Notes: generated by a model not told the origin, from the sequence alone. A DNA stretch of 28,336 bases from JAIVGV01 sp035295985 (GCA_035295985.1 DATHBT010000079.1:1-28336); one strand, 5' to 3'. Shown: positions 8,066 through 16,946, numbered from the stretch's first letter. Program-made: numbers and translations.

Positions 8066-10042
8066 TCAGGCGCGCGCGGCCTCGGCGGCGACGCGCTCCC
8101 ACTCCTCGTAGAGCGAGCGCAGGCGCTCGTCCGTCGCGCGGTAGTCGTCGTTGAGCGCGGAGAGGCGCGCCGGATCGCGCGCGACTTCGGGCCGGGAAAG
8201 TTCTTCCGAGACGGCGGCGAGCCTCTTCTCGGTCTCCGCGATCTCAGCCTCGATCTGTTCGGGCGTACGAGCCGCCGCGGGCTTCGACTTCTTACCCTTC
8301 CCTTCCGACTGTTTCGACTTGCGTTGCGCGGCCGTCGGCTGCGACGTGGCAGACTGTTTGTCGAACGAGGGCGAAGGCTTGGCGGTCGCCGCCGCGCCCG
8401 CCGCCGTAGCGTTCGTCGTCGCCGAGTTGGCGGCTGCGAGCTTGGCGGCGTGCCAGTCGTGGTACTGGGTGTAGTCGCCGTCGTAGTGCTCGGCGGAGCC
8501 TCGGCCGTCGAGGGCGAGGATTTGGGTGGCGATGCGGTCGAGGAAGTAGCGGTCGTGGCTGATCGTGATGATCGTGCCGTCGTAGGAGTCGAGGGCCTCT
8601 TCGAGGGCCTCGCGCGAGGGGATGTCGAGATGGTTCGTCGGCTCATCTAAGACGAGGACGTTAACGCGCGAGTAGATGAGCTTCGCCAAGGCGAGCCGGC
8701 CCTTCTCGCCGCCGGAGAGATCGATGACTTTCTTGTAAACGTCGTCGCCGAAGAAGAGGAACTGGGCGAGGAAGTTTCTGAGTTCGCCGGCGGTGACGGT
8801 CGAGGGCGCGACGCGGCGCAACTCCTGGATGATCTCGTTGCGCGCGTCGAGGTCGTCCAGCTGCTGCGCGTAGTAGCCGATCTGCACCTTCGTGCCCCAG
8901 CGCGACTCACCGGCGAGCGGCGGGAGTTTACCCAGCACGGTCTTAACGAAAGTCGTCTTGCCCGATCCGTTCGGGCCGATGACGCCGAGGGCCTCGCCGC
9001 GCATCAGCGTGAACGTGATGCCGGACGCGAGGAGCTTGCCGGGGTAGCCTACAGACAAGTCTTTGACGACGAGCGTCTGGTTGCCGGTGCGCTCGACACC
9101 TTTCAGTTGAAAGTTGCCCTGCGGCCCGTCGGCGCGCACGGCGTCAACGCGCTCCATCCGCGCGAGCATCGTGCGGCGCGACTTGGCCTGCTTCGTCTTC
9201 TGCCCCGCGAGGTTCCTGCGGATGAACTCTTCGGTCTTGGCGATGAGCTGCTGCTGGTTCTCGTAGGCGCGGCGCTGCGCCTCTCGCCGCTCCTCCCGCT
9301 CGACGAGGAAGGCCGAGTAGTTGCCGTTGTAGCTGACGGCCTTGCCGGCTTCGACCTCGATGATGCGGCGGCAGGTGCGGTCGAGAAAATAACGGTCGTG
9401 CGAGATGATGACGTAGGCCGAGCGGTAGCCCGACAGGAACTCTTCCAGCCACTCGACGCCGTTCACGTCCAGGTGGTTCGTCGGCTCGTCGAGCAGCAGC
9501 ACGTCCGGCTCGGCCAGTAGCAGCCGCGCCATTCCCAGCCGGTTCTTCTGCCCGCCCGACAGCTTCTCGACTTCGAGCTGCCAGTCCGCGCGCGCGAAGC
9601 CGAGGCCGATCAGGATCGCCTCGGCGCGCGCCGAGTACTCGAAGCCGCCCTCGCGCTCGAACTGGTGCTGGAGGTCGCTGTAGCGTTCCAGAATCGCGTC
9701 GAGGTCGTCGGCCGCCTCGCCCATGCGGTGTTCGAGCGCGCGCATCTCGTGCTCGATCTGTTGCAGGTGGCCGAAGGCGGCGAGGGCGGATTCGTGGACG
9801 GTCGCGCCCGGCTCGAAATCGACGTGCTGTTCGAGCAGGCCGAGCTTGAGCTGGCGCATCCGCACCACGTCGCCGCGGTCGGGCGACTCCTCGCCGGTGA
9901 CGAGGCGGAAGAGCGTGGTCTTGCCAGCGCCGTTGCGGCCGACCAGCCCGACGTGCTCGCCGGGGTTGATCTGGAAAGACGCCCCGCGCAGCACGTCCTG
10001 CGTGCCGTAAGACTTGTGAACGTCCGAGAGGCGAAACAACAT
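8066..10042 (-). CDS. ABC-F family ATPase (Uup/YheS-like)
   Basis: A soluble twin-ATPase protein without membrane spans. ABC-F proteins act on the ribosome. From ATG 10042 it has 658 residues: Walker A GRNGAGKTT (35-43), LSGGQ (161-165) and DEPTNHLD (185-192) in the first domain; a charged helical linker (about 240-300) with the tRNA-contacting motif region; then GPNGSGKTT (356-364), LSGGE (442-446) and DEPTNHLD (466-473) in the second. The last 140 residues are Ala/Ser/Lys-rich, then a coiled coil as in Uup. The frame remains open upstream to a GTG at 10111, but those extra residues come from the heptamer array and lack family similarity, so the ATG just before MLFRLSDV was chosen. No Shine-Dalgarno site precedes it; the repeat abuts the codon. 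Confidence 0.93.
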   Translation of the reverse strand: MLFRLSDVHKSYGTQDVLRGASFQINPGEHVGLVGRNGAGKTTLFRLVTGEESPDRGDVVRMRQLKLGLLEQHVDFEPGATVHESALAAFGHLQQIEHEMRALEHRMGEAADDLDAILERYSDLQHQFEREGGFEYSARAEAILIGLGFARADWQLEVEKLSGGQKNRLGMARLLLAEPDVLLLDEPTNHLDVNGVEWLEEFLSGYRSAYVIISHDRYFLDRTCRRIIEVEAGKAVSYNGNYSAFLVEREERREAQRRAYENQQQLIAKTEEFIRRNLAGQKTKQAKSRRTMLARMERVDAVRADGPQGNFQLKGVERTGNQTLVVKDLSVGYPGKLLASGITFTLMRGEALGVIGPNGSGKTTFVKTVLGKLPPLAGESRWGTKVQIGYYAQQLDDLDARNEIIQELRRVAPSTVTAGELRNFLAQFLFFGDDVYKKVIDLSGGEKGRLALAKLIYSRVNVLVLDEPTNHLDIPSREALEEALDSYDGTIITISHDRYFLDRIATQILALDGRGSAEHYDGDYTQYHDWHAAKLAAANSATTNATAAGAAATAKPSPSFDKQSATSQPTAAQRKSKQSEGKGKKSKPAAARTPEQIEAEIAETEKRLAAVSEELSRPEVARDPARLSALNDDYRATDERLRSLYEEWERVAAEAARA

Positions 10043-10158
10043 AAAGCAGAAGGCGGCAGGCGGAAAGCAGAAGGCAGTAGGCGGAAGGCAGTCAAGACAG
10101 AGCAGGCGCACTCTGATTCCTGACTGCCTTCCGCCTACTGCCTTCTGCCTTCTGCTTT
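10043..10158. repeat. Heptamer-array hairpin B (unit GGCAGAA / CTGCCTT)
   Basis: The left arm (10043-10094) is seven or more heptamers (GCAGAAG, GCGGCAG, GCGGAAA, GCAGAAG, GCAGTAG, GCGGAAG, GCAGTCA). The right arm (10121-10158) is its reverse complement. Bases 10067-10094 are perfectly complementary to 10121-10148 (28 bp), with a 26-base loop. The array touches the ABC-F start codon at 10042 on one side and ends five bases before the parvulin stop codon at 10164 on the other. Both genes are on the minus strand, so the hairpin lies within their shared gap. Confidence 0.92.
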
Positions 10159-10163
10159 TCTTG

Positions 10164-11348
10164 TCACTTGCTGTTGGCGTTCGACGCGGGCGAGTTCGCG
10201 GCGGCCGGCGACGCGGCGGTGGTGGCCGCGGGCGAAGCGGCGTTCGTCGCGTCGGGAGATGCGGCCGGCGTGGCCGCGCCCGCGGGGCGCAGGCTGCTCA
10301 GGCTCGCCGCGCTGTTGAGCATCGACTCGGCCAGCTTGTTCTCGATCTTGGCCTCGCGCATCGCCACTTCGAGCAGCGCGGCGTTCAGGATCTGCCGGCG
10401 CTGGCTGACGATCAGGTTGGCGGCGTCCTGCCGCACCTGCGGGTTGTCGAGCGTCAGGTTCTCGGCCTGGAGCCGCTTGTTCGTGAGCTTCCAGATCGAC
10501 CAGCGGCCGTCCGGGCCGCGGACGGGATCGGTCGTGTCGCCCGGCTGCATCGAGCCGAAGAAGCGCGAGACCAGATCGCCGGGGAAGCCGGCGCGCTTCA
10601 GGTCTTCCTCGGAGAAGAAGCCGATGTCGCCGCCGCGCAGGGCCGTCTGCGGGTCTTCGCTCGACTCGCGCGCGACGGTCGCGAAGTCGCCCCCGCTCTT
10701 CAGGCGCTGCTGGATGAACTTGGCCTTGCTCTGCGCCGCGTCGTCGCTCTGCGCGTCGTTGTTCGCGCCGGGGTTCGGCTGCGGATCGACGTAGATGACC
10801 GACAGCTCGACGCCGCGCGCGTTCACGTAGCGCTGCCGGTTGTTGTTATAGAAATCTTCGATCTCGCGGTCGCTCGGCGCGTCGGCCCTGTTGCCGATCT
10901 TGTCCAGGAGCTTCTGCATGGCGAGGCGCTTGCGGACGAGTTCCCGGAGGCTCTCCTCGGTCTGCCCGGCGTCCTTCAGGGCCTTCTGGAAGGCCTCCTG
11001 GCTGCCGGCCTGCTGCTTCTGGTCGTTGATGACCTTGGTGATCTCGTCGTCGTTCGGCAGCGTCTTCTCCTTCTCGGCCCGCTGGAAGAGGACTTCGTCG
11101 CGGATCAGACTGTCGAGGACTTGCAGGCGCGCCGCGCCGAGTTCGAGCGGCGAGAGTTGCGACTGCTGCCCGCCCGTCTGCTCGCGGATGACGCGCTCGA
11201 CCTCGCCGAGCGTGATGTTCTTGCCGTTGACGACGGCGGCCACGTCGCCGGCACTGTTGCCCCCCTTCGCGCCGTTGCAGGCGGCGAAGGCGAGCGCGGC
11301 GGCGGCGGCCAACACGATGGGGGAAAGTTTTCTGGCGGCTCTGTTCAC
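10164..11348 (-). CDS. Parvulin-type peptidyl-prolyl isomerase lipoprotein (SurA/PrsA-like)
   Basis: A 394-residue foldase likely anchored in the membrane facing the periplasm. It begins with a lipoprotein signal: a hydrophobic core and lipobox FAAC with C24. A SurA-type N-terminal helical domain (about 37-170, including RVIREQTGGQQ and the LDSLIRDEVLF segment) is followed by a parvulin isomerase domain (about 180-300, with ELSVIYV, ARESSEDPQTALRGGDIGFF and a GPDGRWSIWKL end). The last 50 residues are Ala/Ser/Pro/Asn-rich and probably disordered. The start codon is GTG at 11348; AAGGAG lies rather far upstream (14 bases). Such proteins help fold outer-membrane or exported proteins. ABC-F follows 121 bases downstream. 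Confidence 0.9.
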   Translation of the reverse strand: MNRAARKLSPIVLAAAAALAFAACNGAKGGNSAGDVAAVVNGKNITLGEVERVIREQTGGQQSQLSPLELGAARLQVLDSLIRDEVLFQRAEKEKTLPNDDEITKVINDQKQQAGSQEAFQKALKDAGQTEESLRELVRKRLAMQKLLDKIGNRADAPSDREIEDFYNNNRQRYVNARGVELSVIYVDPQPNPGANNDAQSDDAAQSKAKFIQQRLKSGGDFATVARESSEDPQTALRGGDIGFFSEEDLKRAGFPGDLVSRFFGSMQPGDTTDPVRGPDGRWSIWKLTNKRLQAENLTLDNPQVRQDAANLIVSQRRQILNAALLEVAMREAKIENKLAESMLNSAASLSSLRPAGAATPAASPDATNAASPAATTAASPAAANSPASNANSK

Positions 11349-11413
11349 AGCGTTTCTCTCTGCTCCTTAAACGATTATGGCTCGTTTCGGTCGTCGGCCT
11401 CGCCGGCGCGCGC

Positions 11414-11443
11414 TTGACCGCGCGAGAAGCCGTTTGTTATAAA
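11414..11443 (+). promoter_or_regulatory. Sigma70-type promoter of rpmB
   Basis: TTGACC (11414-11419), 18-base spacer, TATAAA (11438-11443). The predicted start is near 11450, giving a leader of about 68 bases to the L28 ATG. Confidence 0.65.
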
Positions 11444-11517
11444 ACTTGTTTCCCGCGTGCCCGAAGTCGATGACTGTGCGGGCGCGCTCTCAAGTTCCCG
11501 GAGGTACTGGAATCATC

Positions 11518-11712
11518 ATGGCTAAGCGATGCGAAGTCTGTGGCAAGGGGCCGCAGTTCGGCAACAACGTCTCACACGCGAACAACCGCACCCGGCGGCG
11601 CTTCGATCCGAATTTGCAGTCGATCCGCGTCCAGCGACCCCAGGGCGGCAACGTCCGCATGAAGGTCTGCACCTCCTGCATCAAGGCCGGCAAGGTCGCC
11701 AAAGCGGCATAG
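11518..11712 (+). CDS. rpmB: 50S ribosomal protein L28
   Basis: A small structural protein of the large ribosomal subunit. From ATG 11518 the product has 64 residues and starts MAKRCEVCGKGP, followed by NNVSHANNRTRRRF, the standard L28 signature. Four cysteines (C5, C8 and the CTSC pair near the end) form the zinc-ribbon version of L28. The open frame extends upstream to 11446, but family alignment, and GGAGGT 12 bases before the ATG, support the shorter form. It is transcribed alone from its own promoter, divergent from the parvulin gene and convergent with ridA. Confidence 0.97.
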   Translation: MAKRCEVCGKGPQFGNNVSHANNRTRRRFDPNLQSIRVQRPQGGNVRMKVCTSCIKAGKVAKAA

Positions 11713-11720
11713 CCGCCTGA

Positions 11721-11803
11721 AATGATGAACGCGGAATGATGAATGATGAATTAAAGACAAGTTGCTTTTCATCCGCCATTCCGCATTCATCATTCATCAT
11801 TTC
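11721..11803. repeat. Heptamer-array hairpin C (unit ATGATGA)
   Basis: The left arm (11721-11750) holds AATGATGA-type heptamers interrupted by GCGGA; the right arm (about 11768-11803) has the reverse complement TTCATCA units and the same TTCCGC interruption. The two pair imperfectly with a short AT-rich loop. It lies between the convergent rpmB and ridA genes. The right arm enters the ridA frame and supplies its last three codons and its TGA stop. Confidence 0.88.
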
Positions 11804-12179
11804 CCTTCACCGCTATCACGTCGATCTCGACGCGGGCGTCGCGCGGGAGGCGCGCGGCCTGGACGGTCGAGCGGGCCGGCGGATTTTCGGGGAAGAAGCG
11901 CCCGTAAACCTCGTTCATCGCGGCGAAATCGCTCATGTCGGCCAGATAGACGGTCGTCTTGACCACGTCGGCTAGCCCCGCGCCAGCGGCCCGCAAGACC
12001 TCCGAGAGGTTCTTCATCACCTGCTCGGTCTGCTCGCCGATCCCGCCCTCGACGAACTGCCCGGTCCGCGGGTCAATCGGAATCTGCCCCGAAGAGAAGA
12101 CGAAATTGCCGAAAGCTACGGCCTGCGAGTAAGGCCCGATGGCCTGCGGCGCTGACTCCGTCGAAACGATCCGCCTCAC
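11790..12179 (-). CDS. ridA: RidA family reactive-intermediate deaminase
   Basis: RidA proteins hydrolyse enamine/imine intermediates released by PLP enzymes such as threonine dehydratase, protecting other enzymes. The 129-residue product from GTG 12179 begins RRIVSTESAPQAIGPYSQAV, a clear family signature; VFSSGQIP and the C-terminal part PREARVEID-like stretch (here PRDARVEIDVIAV) also fit. An upstream ATG at 12224 would add 15 residues, but it lies inside the likely -10 element and lacks a Shine-Dalgarno site, while AAGGGG precedes the GTG. The last residues, NDE, and the stop codon are made by heptamer array C; usual family members end near the preceding VKG. Confidence 0.92.
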   Translation of the reverse strand: MRRIVSTESAPQAIGPYSQAVAFGNFVFSSGQIPIDPRTGQFVEGGIGEQTEQVMKNLSEVLRAAGAGLADVVKTTVYLADMSDFAAMNEVYGRFFPENPPARSTVQAARLPRDARVEIDVIAVKGNDE

Positions 12180-12222
12180 TGTCTGCGTCACCCCTTCCCG
12201 CGTCTCCGCGAACAAACCGCGC

Positions 12223-12252
12223 ATTCTAACAAAAACTATCGCCGCACACCAA
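12223..12252 (-). promoter_or_regulatory. Probable ridA promoter
   Basis: On the minus strand, TTGGTG (12252-12247), 18 bases, then TAGAAT (12228-12223). The -10 is good and the -35 weak. Transcription would start near 12216, leaving a leader of about 37 bases to GTG 12179 and excluding ATG 12224. The rest of the gap to rel (12253-12437) is GC-rich and shows nothing clear. Confidence 0.45.
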
Positions 12253-12437
12253 CCAAGCGGCGGAGGGCGGCGACGCGCGGCGGCGGATGCAGGCCGCCAC
12301 GGCGAATCACGAAGGGCATTGTTATTGATGGCAAAGGCGCGGCGGGCGGATGCTCACGCGGGAGAAGATTTGCGGGAAAGTTCGGCGCGCGCGATGGCGG
12401 CTCGGCGGATGGGGGCTCTTATGGCTCGGCGGACGTG

Positions 12438-14639
12438 TCAGGCCGCGCCTTGCAGGCGCTCCACGTCGAGCACGCCGGGGACTTTGCGGACGTTGCCGAT
12501 CACCTTGTCGAGGTGTTTCACGTCGAAGACCTCGACCGTGACCTCGACGCGGCCGCGGTCGTCGGGCGAAACGGACGCGCGCACGTCGCGGATGCCGGTC
12601 TTCATGTCGGAGATGGCCGAGGTGATCCCGGCGAGCATCCCCGTCCGGTTCTCCGTGATGGCAAGGAGCTTGACGGCGTAGGCCACCGTGTCGGCGCGGC
12701 CAGCCCACTCGACCTCCACGATCCGCTCGGGGTTGACCATCAACTGCTGCACGTTCTTGCAGCGGCGCGCGTGGACGGCGACGCCCTTGCCGAGCGTGAC
12801 GTAGCCGATGATGGGTTCGCCGTGGACGGGGTTGCAGCAGCGCGCGCGGTTGACGAGCAGGTCGTCGATGCCGCGCACGACGATGGAGTCGTCGCCGAGG
12901 CGTATGAGCCGCTTGACCGCCTCGACCGAGTTGCGGAGGCGGGAGGGCTTCTTCCCGTCGAGTCGCTCGGCGACTTCGGCGAATTTTTCGGGGCCGATCA
13001 GTTTCGCGATGACGTTGCGCGGGGCGACCTTGCCGTAGCCGATGGCCGCGAGCAGGTCTTCGGGCCGGCCGTAGCCGTACTCGCCCGCGGCGCGCTTGAA
13101 GTCGCCGTCCGAGTCGCCCAGGAGTTTCTTCGCGGAGAGCTGGAAGCGCGCGGCCTCCTTCTCGAACATCTTGCGGCCCAGCTCGATGGAGGCGGCGCGC
13201 TGCTGCTCGGCGACCCAGTGGCGGACGCGGCTGCGCGCGCGCTGGGTGACGACGAAATTCAGCCAGTCGCGCGACGGGTGCGCGCTCGGGCTGGTCAGTA
13301 TCTCGACCACGTCGCCGTTCTGGAGCGGCGTGCGCAGGGGCACGATCCGGCCGTTGACGCGCGCGCCCGTGCAGGTGTTGCCGATCTCGGTGTGGATGGC
13401 GTAGGCGAAGTCGACCGTGGTCGCGCCGCGCTGGAGCTGGATGATCTTGCCCATCGGCGTGAAGGCGTAAACGTCCTTCGGGTAGAGATCGAGCTTCAGG
13501 GATTCGAGGAAGTCGCGCGAGTCCTTGACCTCCTGCGTCCACTCGACGAGCGAGCGCAGCCACTGGAAGGCCTCGTCGTCGTCGTGCGCGCCGCGCTTGC
13601 CCTCCTTGTACTTCCAGTGGGCGGCGACGCCCTCCTCGGCGATGCGGTGCATCTCCTCCGTCCTGATCTGCACCTCGAAGGGCTGGCCCTCGGGGCCGAT
13701 GACGGAGGTGTGGAGCGACTGGTAGAGGTTGTCGCGCGGCGTACCGATCCAGTCCTTGAAGCGGCCGGGGATGGGCTTCCAGGTGTTGTGGATGACGCCG
13801 AGCGCGCCGTAGCAGTGGCGCACCTCGTTATCGGGCGTGACGATGCGCGCGGCGACGAGGTCGTAAACCTGATCGAGTTCGATCCGCTGCCGCTTCAGCT
13901 TCTTGTAGATCGAGTAGAGACGTTTGACGCGCCCCTCGACGCGCACGAACGGGACGTCCGACTCGCGGAGTTTATCCTGGATGGCTTTTGTTACGACTTC
14001 GAGGAAGGCCTCGTGCTCGGCGCGGCGGGCTTCGAGTTGTTGGGCGAGCGCCTTGTAGTCCTCGGGGTGGAGGTGGCGGAAGGCGAGGTCTTCGAGTTCG
14101 CTGCGCACCTTGCCCATGCCGAGGCGGTGGGCGATGGGCGCGTAGATGTCGATGGTCTCCTGCGCGATGCGCTTGCGCTTCTCCGGCTTGAGGTACTGGA
14201 GGGTGCGCATGTTGTGCAGCCGGTCGGCGAGCTTGATCAGCACCACGCGCACGTCGTCCACCATTGCCAGGAGCATCTTGCGGACGTTCTCGGCCTGCTG
14301 GACTTCCTTCGACTGGTGGCTGATCTGCGCGAGCTTGGTGAGGCCCTCGACGAGGTGCGTCACCTCCTCGCCGAAGTGCTCGACCAAGGTCTCGCGCTCC
14401 GCGAGCGTGTCTTCGAGCACGTCGTGGAGGAGGCCGGTCGCGACCGAGACTTCGTCGAGCCGCATCTCGGCGAGGATGTTGGCTACTTCCAGAGGGTGGA
14501 CGAGGTAAGGCTCGCCGGAGGCGCGCGTCTGCCCCTTGTGGTGGCGCGCGGAGAAGAAGTAGGCCCGCCGCAGCATGTCCAGGTCGGCCTGCGGGTGGTT
14601 GCCCCCAACCTTCTCGACGATCTCCTCGATGCGAATCAT
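12438..14639 (-). CDS. Bifunctional (p)ppGpp synthetase/hydrolase, Rel/SpoT family
   Basis: Makes and degrades the stringent-response alarmone. The 733-residue protein has the full long-RSH layout: HD hydrolase domain (about 20-180), synthetase domain (about 215-330), TGS (about 392-455), helical/zinc-finger part and C-terminal ACT domain (about 655-733). Hydrolase residues are intact: R39, H48, H72-D73, E76-D77, D139 and N143, at the same relative spacing as in streptococcal Rel. The synthetase has RFKD, the RxKD version typical of bifunctional enzymes rather than the ExDD of RelA, and EVQIRT (312-317). So both activities are expected. The ATG at 14639 has no Shine-Dalgarno site; heptamer array D begins seven bases upstream. 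The gene is upstream of ridA on the same strand. Confidence 0.95.
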   Translation of the reverse strand: MIRIEEIVEKVGGNHPQADLDMLRRAYFFSARHHKGQTRASGEPYLVHPLEVANILAEMRLDEVSVATGLLHDVLEDTLAERETLVEHFGEEVTHLVEGLTKLAQISHQSKEVQQAENVRKMLLAMVDDVRVVLIKLADRLHNMRTLQYLKPEKRKRIAQETIDIYAPIAHRLGMGKVRSELEDLAFRHLHPEDYKALAQQLEARRAEHEAFLEVVTKAIQDKLRESDVPFVRVEGRVKRLYSIYKKLKRQRIELDQVYDLVAARIVTPDNEVRHCYGALGVIHNTWKPIPGRFKDWIGTPRDNLYQSLHTSVIGPEGQPFEVQIRTEEMHRIAEEGVAAHWKYKEGKRGAHDDDEAFQWLRSLVEWTQEVKDSRDFLESLKLDLYPKDVYAFTPMGKIIQLQRGATTVDFAYAIHTEIGNTCTGARVNGRIVPLRTPLQNGDVVEILTSPSAHPSRDWLNFVVTQRARSRVRHWVAEQQRAASIELGRKMFEKEAARFQLSAKKLLGDSDGDFKRAAGEYGYGRPEDLLAAIGYGKVAPRNVIAKLIGPEKFAEVAERLDGKKPSRLRNSVEAVKRLIRLGDDSIVVRGIDDLLVNRARCCNPVHGEPIIGYVTLGKGVAVHARRCKNVQQLMVNPERIVEVEWAGRADTVAYAVKLLAITENRTGMLAGITSAISDMKTGIRDVRASVSPDDRGRVEVTVEVFDVKHLDKVIGNVRKVPGVLDVERLQGAA

Positions 14640-14646
14640 AAAAGGA

Positions 14647-14752
14647 AGCTGTTAGCTGTTAGCGTTTAGCCTTTAGCCAATCCAAAAAGCGACGACTTAT
14701 GGCCGAGGGGTTTGGCTAACGGCTAACGGCTAACAGCTAATAGCTAACAGCT
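14647..14752. repeat. Heptamer-array hairpin D (unit GCTGTTA / GGCTAAC)
   Basis: The left arm (14647-14678) reads GCTGTTA, GCTGTTA, GCGTTTA, GCCTTTA; the right arm (14714-14752) reads GGCTAAC three times, then AGCTAAT, AGCTAAC, AGCT. They pair around a 35-base loop. The array occupies the leader of rel and lies seven bases from its start codon. The rest of the gap to the TPR gene (14753-14860) contains a GCCCGAC/GTCGGGC inverted repeat but no T-run terminator. Confidence 0.9.
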
Positions 14753-14860
14753 CGATACAAGAATAGGTGATGCCCGACCGCGAAGTCGAGCACCACCTGA
14801 TGTGTCGGGCCGGCCTTGCCGGGACGACGGCGCGGGCGGGGCCACCGTCGCGCCGCGTTT

Positions 14861-15721
14861 TCAGCCCTCGGCGGCCTTCTTGGCGGCCTTCTCCTTGTCC
14901 TCCTGCTCGCGGCGGCGCTTGTTCTCCTCGTTCAACTGTGTGGTGCGCTGCTGCGCGGCGTCGGCCTGCTTCTGGTACTCCTCGGCCTTCGCCGTGTCGT
15001 TGTTCATCTTGGCGAGCTTGATCATCTCCAGCAGGAGGTTCGTCTTGAACGACCAGGCCTGCTCGCTGTTCGGGTCGAGCGAGAGCGCGCGGTCGGCCAG
15101 TTGCAGCCCCTCGGTGGCACACTTGACCGCCTCGTCGTAGTCCTTCTGCTCCTTCGGCTTCTTGTACTGGATGATGGCCTTCTCGCCCTGCATCACCGTC
15201 TGCATGTTCTCCTTCTGCTCGGTGATGTTGTAGGAGCACTGCCACTGCTTGCTGGCGAGCACGGTGTAGGCCTGCGAGCGCTTCTCGGCCGGGATCGTCT
15301 CCAGGTTGGCGCGCTGCACCAGCCACTCGCGCTCCTGCTGCTCGTCCTTGATGGCGCGCAGCAGATAGACGATGGCGTTGTAGGCCTCGTCGCTGCCCGG
15401 CTCGATCTGCAGGTAGTCCTGGTAGGCCCTGATCGCCTCGCGCGCCTTGGCGACGTTCTGCTCCTGCTCCACGCCCGGCTTGTACTGCGAGTGGATGGCG
15501 CGGGCGCGGAAGAACTTCGCGATCTTCTGATCGGGGTTGAGTTCCATCGCGTGCTCGAAGTGCTGCTGCGCCTCGGCGTACTGGCGGGCCTTGTAGGCGC
15601 GCGCGCCCTCGTTGAGCGCGTTCTTGGCGCGCAGGTTGTTGACGAAGCCGCAGCCGGAAGTCAGGGCGGCCGAAACAACGGCGAGAGTCAGGAGCGACCT
15701 TCTGGCTTGAGAGAGTTTCAT
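14861..15721 (-). CDS. TPR lipoprotein
   Basis: A 286-residue exported protein. Residues 1-24 are a lipoprotein signal with lipobox TSGC (C24), so it is probably anchored to a membrane on the periplasmic side. Tetratricopeptide-like helices follow (about 32-135), with the segments GARAYKARQYAEAQQHFEHA, AMELNP and AIRAYQDYLQIEPGSDEAY; the C-terminal 40 residues are a highly charged coiled coil rich in Lys/Glu. TPR proteins serve as scaffolds for protein assembly. It lies after the TonB/ExbB/ExbD genes on the same strand (140-base gap), so it may assist the TonB system or envelope assembly; this is inferred only from position. Confidence 0.85.
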   Translation of the reverse strand: MKLSQARRSLLTLAVVSAALTSGCGFVNNLRAKNALNEGARAYKARQYAEAQQHFEHAMELNPDQKIAKFFRARAIHSQYKPGVEQEQNVAKAREAIRAYQDYLQIEPGSDEAYNAIVYLLRAIKDEQQEREWLVQRANLETIPAEKRSQAYTVLASKQWQCSYNITEQKENMQTVMQGEKAIIQYKKPKEQKDYDEAVKCATEGLQLADRALSLDPNSEQAWSFKTNLLLEMIKLAKMNNDTAKAEEYQKQADAAQQRTTQLNEENKRRREQEDKEKAAKKAAEG

Positions 15722-15861
15722 TGACCCTTTAACTCCCGAGCGAATGGTGTTGGGATGTGATTATGACGGGCGGAGGCGGCGACGCGCCACGCGCCCACGA
15801 TTCGCGGCGGCCCCGCGCAGACGGCCGGAGGGCGACGCGGAAGCCGCCGCCCGCGATGCCG

Positions 15862-16377
15862 CTACTGAGCCAGATCGTCGATCTGGAGCCCGATGGGGTT
15901 GCCGCCCGCGCCCTTGATGGCGTCGATCACCTTGACGACCTCGACGTACTTCATCGACCGCGGGGCCTTGACGAAGACGGCCTTGGCGATCCGCTCCTCC
16001 TCGGGCAGATCCATGCGGCTCTCCATGCCGGGCGCGTAGGCACGCTGCGCCCGCCGCTCTTGGAAGGTCTGCGACAGCCGCTGACTGAGCGGCGCCGTGT
16101 CGTTGACCGACCCGACCGAATCCAGGTTGAGCTTCAGGCTCAAGTCACTCTCGATGGAGACGACGAGGGTGAGCGGGTTCGGCTTGACCGGCTCGGTCGT
16201 CGGCGGAGGCTCCGACGGCACGAGCGCCTTGAAGCGCGTCGGCTTCAGCGGCGTGATCACCATGAAGATGATCAGGAGCACCAGGAGCACGTCGATGAGC
16301 GGCGTGACGTTGATGTAGGGGACGGCGGTTGTCCTCTTCCTTTTCGAGCCGCCGCCCTCTTCTGCAACCATTCCCAT
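15862..16377 (-). CDS. exbD: ExbD/TolR-family biopolymer transport protein (second copy)
   Basis: Part of the proton-driven ExbB-ExbD motor that energises TonB. The 171-residue protein has a single N-terminal membrane segment (about 24-46) with NVTPLIDVLLVLLIIFMV; the aspartate in it corresponds to the essential proton-carrying residue of ExbD. The remainder is periplasmic, ending in a conserved dimer region (VVKVIDAIKGAG and the following strand). It starts 32 bases after the first exbD. Compared with the neighbour it has an extra insertion (about 105-135), so the two are not simple duplicates and may form heteromeric motors. Confidence 0.92.
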   Translation of the reverse strand: MGMVAEEGGGSKRKRTTAVPYINVTPLIDVLLVLLIIFMVITPLKPTRFKALVPSEPPPTTEPVKPNPLTLVVSIESDLSLKLNLDSVGSVNDTAPLSQRLSQTFQERRAQRAYAPGMESRMDLPEEERIAKAVFVKAPRSMKYVEVVKVIDAIKGAGGNPIGLQIDDLAQ

Positions 16378-16409
16378 GACTCTGGACCTTCCCTTCCTCT
16401 AGGCGGTCG

Positions 16410-16880
<471 letters not shown>

Positions 16881-16899
16881 AAGACACCCTCCTCAACCT

Positions 16900-16946
16900 G
16901 CGCGGCGGCGCGCGCGCGCCGCGAGTGGCGAACGCGCGCGCCGCGC
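16900..16946 (-). other. GC-rich stem-loop between exbB and exbD
   Basis: GCGCGGCG-G-CGCGCGCG on one side (16900-16916) can pair with CGCGCGCGCCGCGC (16933-16946), giving a stem of about 14 bp with a bulge. No T-run follows, so it is unlikely to be a standard terminator. It may protect or separate mRNA parts. Confidence 0.5.

Noticed and set aside
10043..10111. GTG start at 10111 for the ABC-F protein.
   Set aside because: It would translate the heptamer array into 23 residues without family similarity; the ATG at 10042 begins the conserved ABC domain.
12180..12224. ATG 12224 as the start of ridA.
   Set aside because: It overlaps the likely -10 element, has no ribosome binding site, and adds residues absent from the family.
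12435..14669. A 744-codon open frame on the plus strand opposite rel.
   Set aside because: Longer than rel itself, but it has a biased Val/Asp/Leu-rich composition typical of antisense frames and lacks any motif; rel has all catalytic residues.
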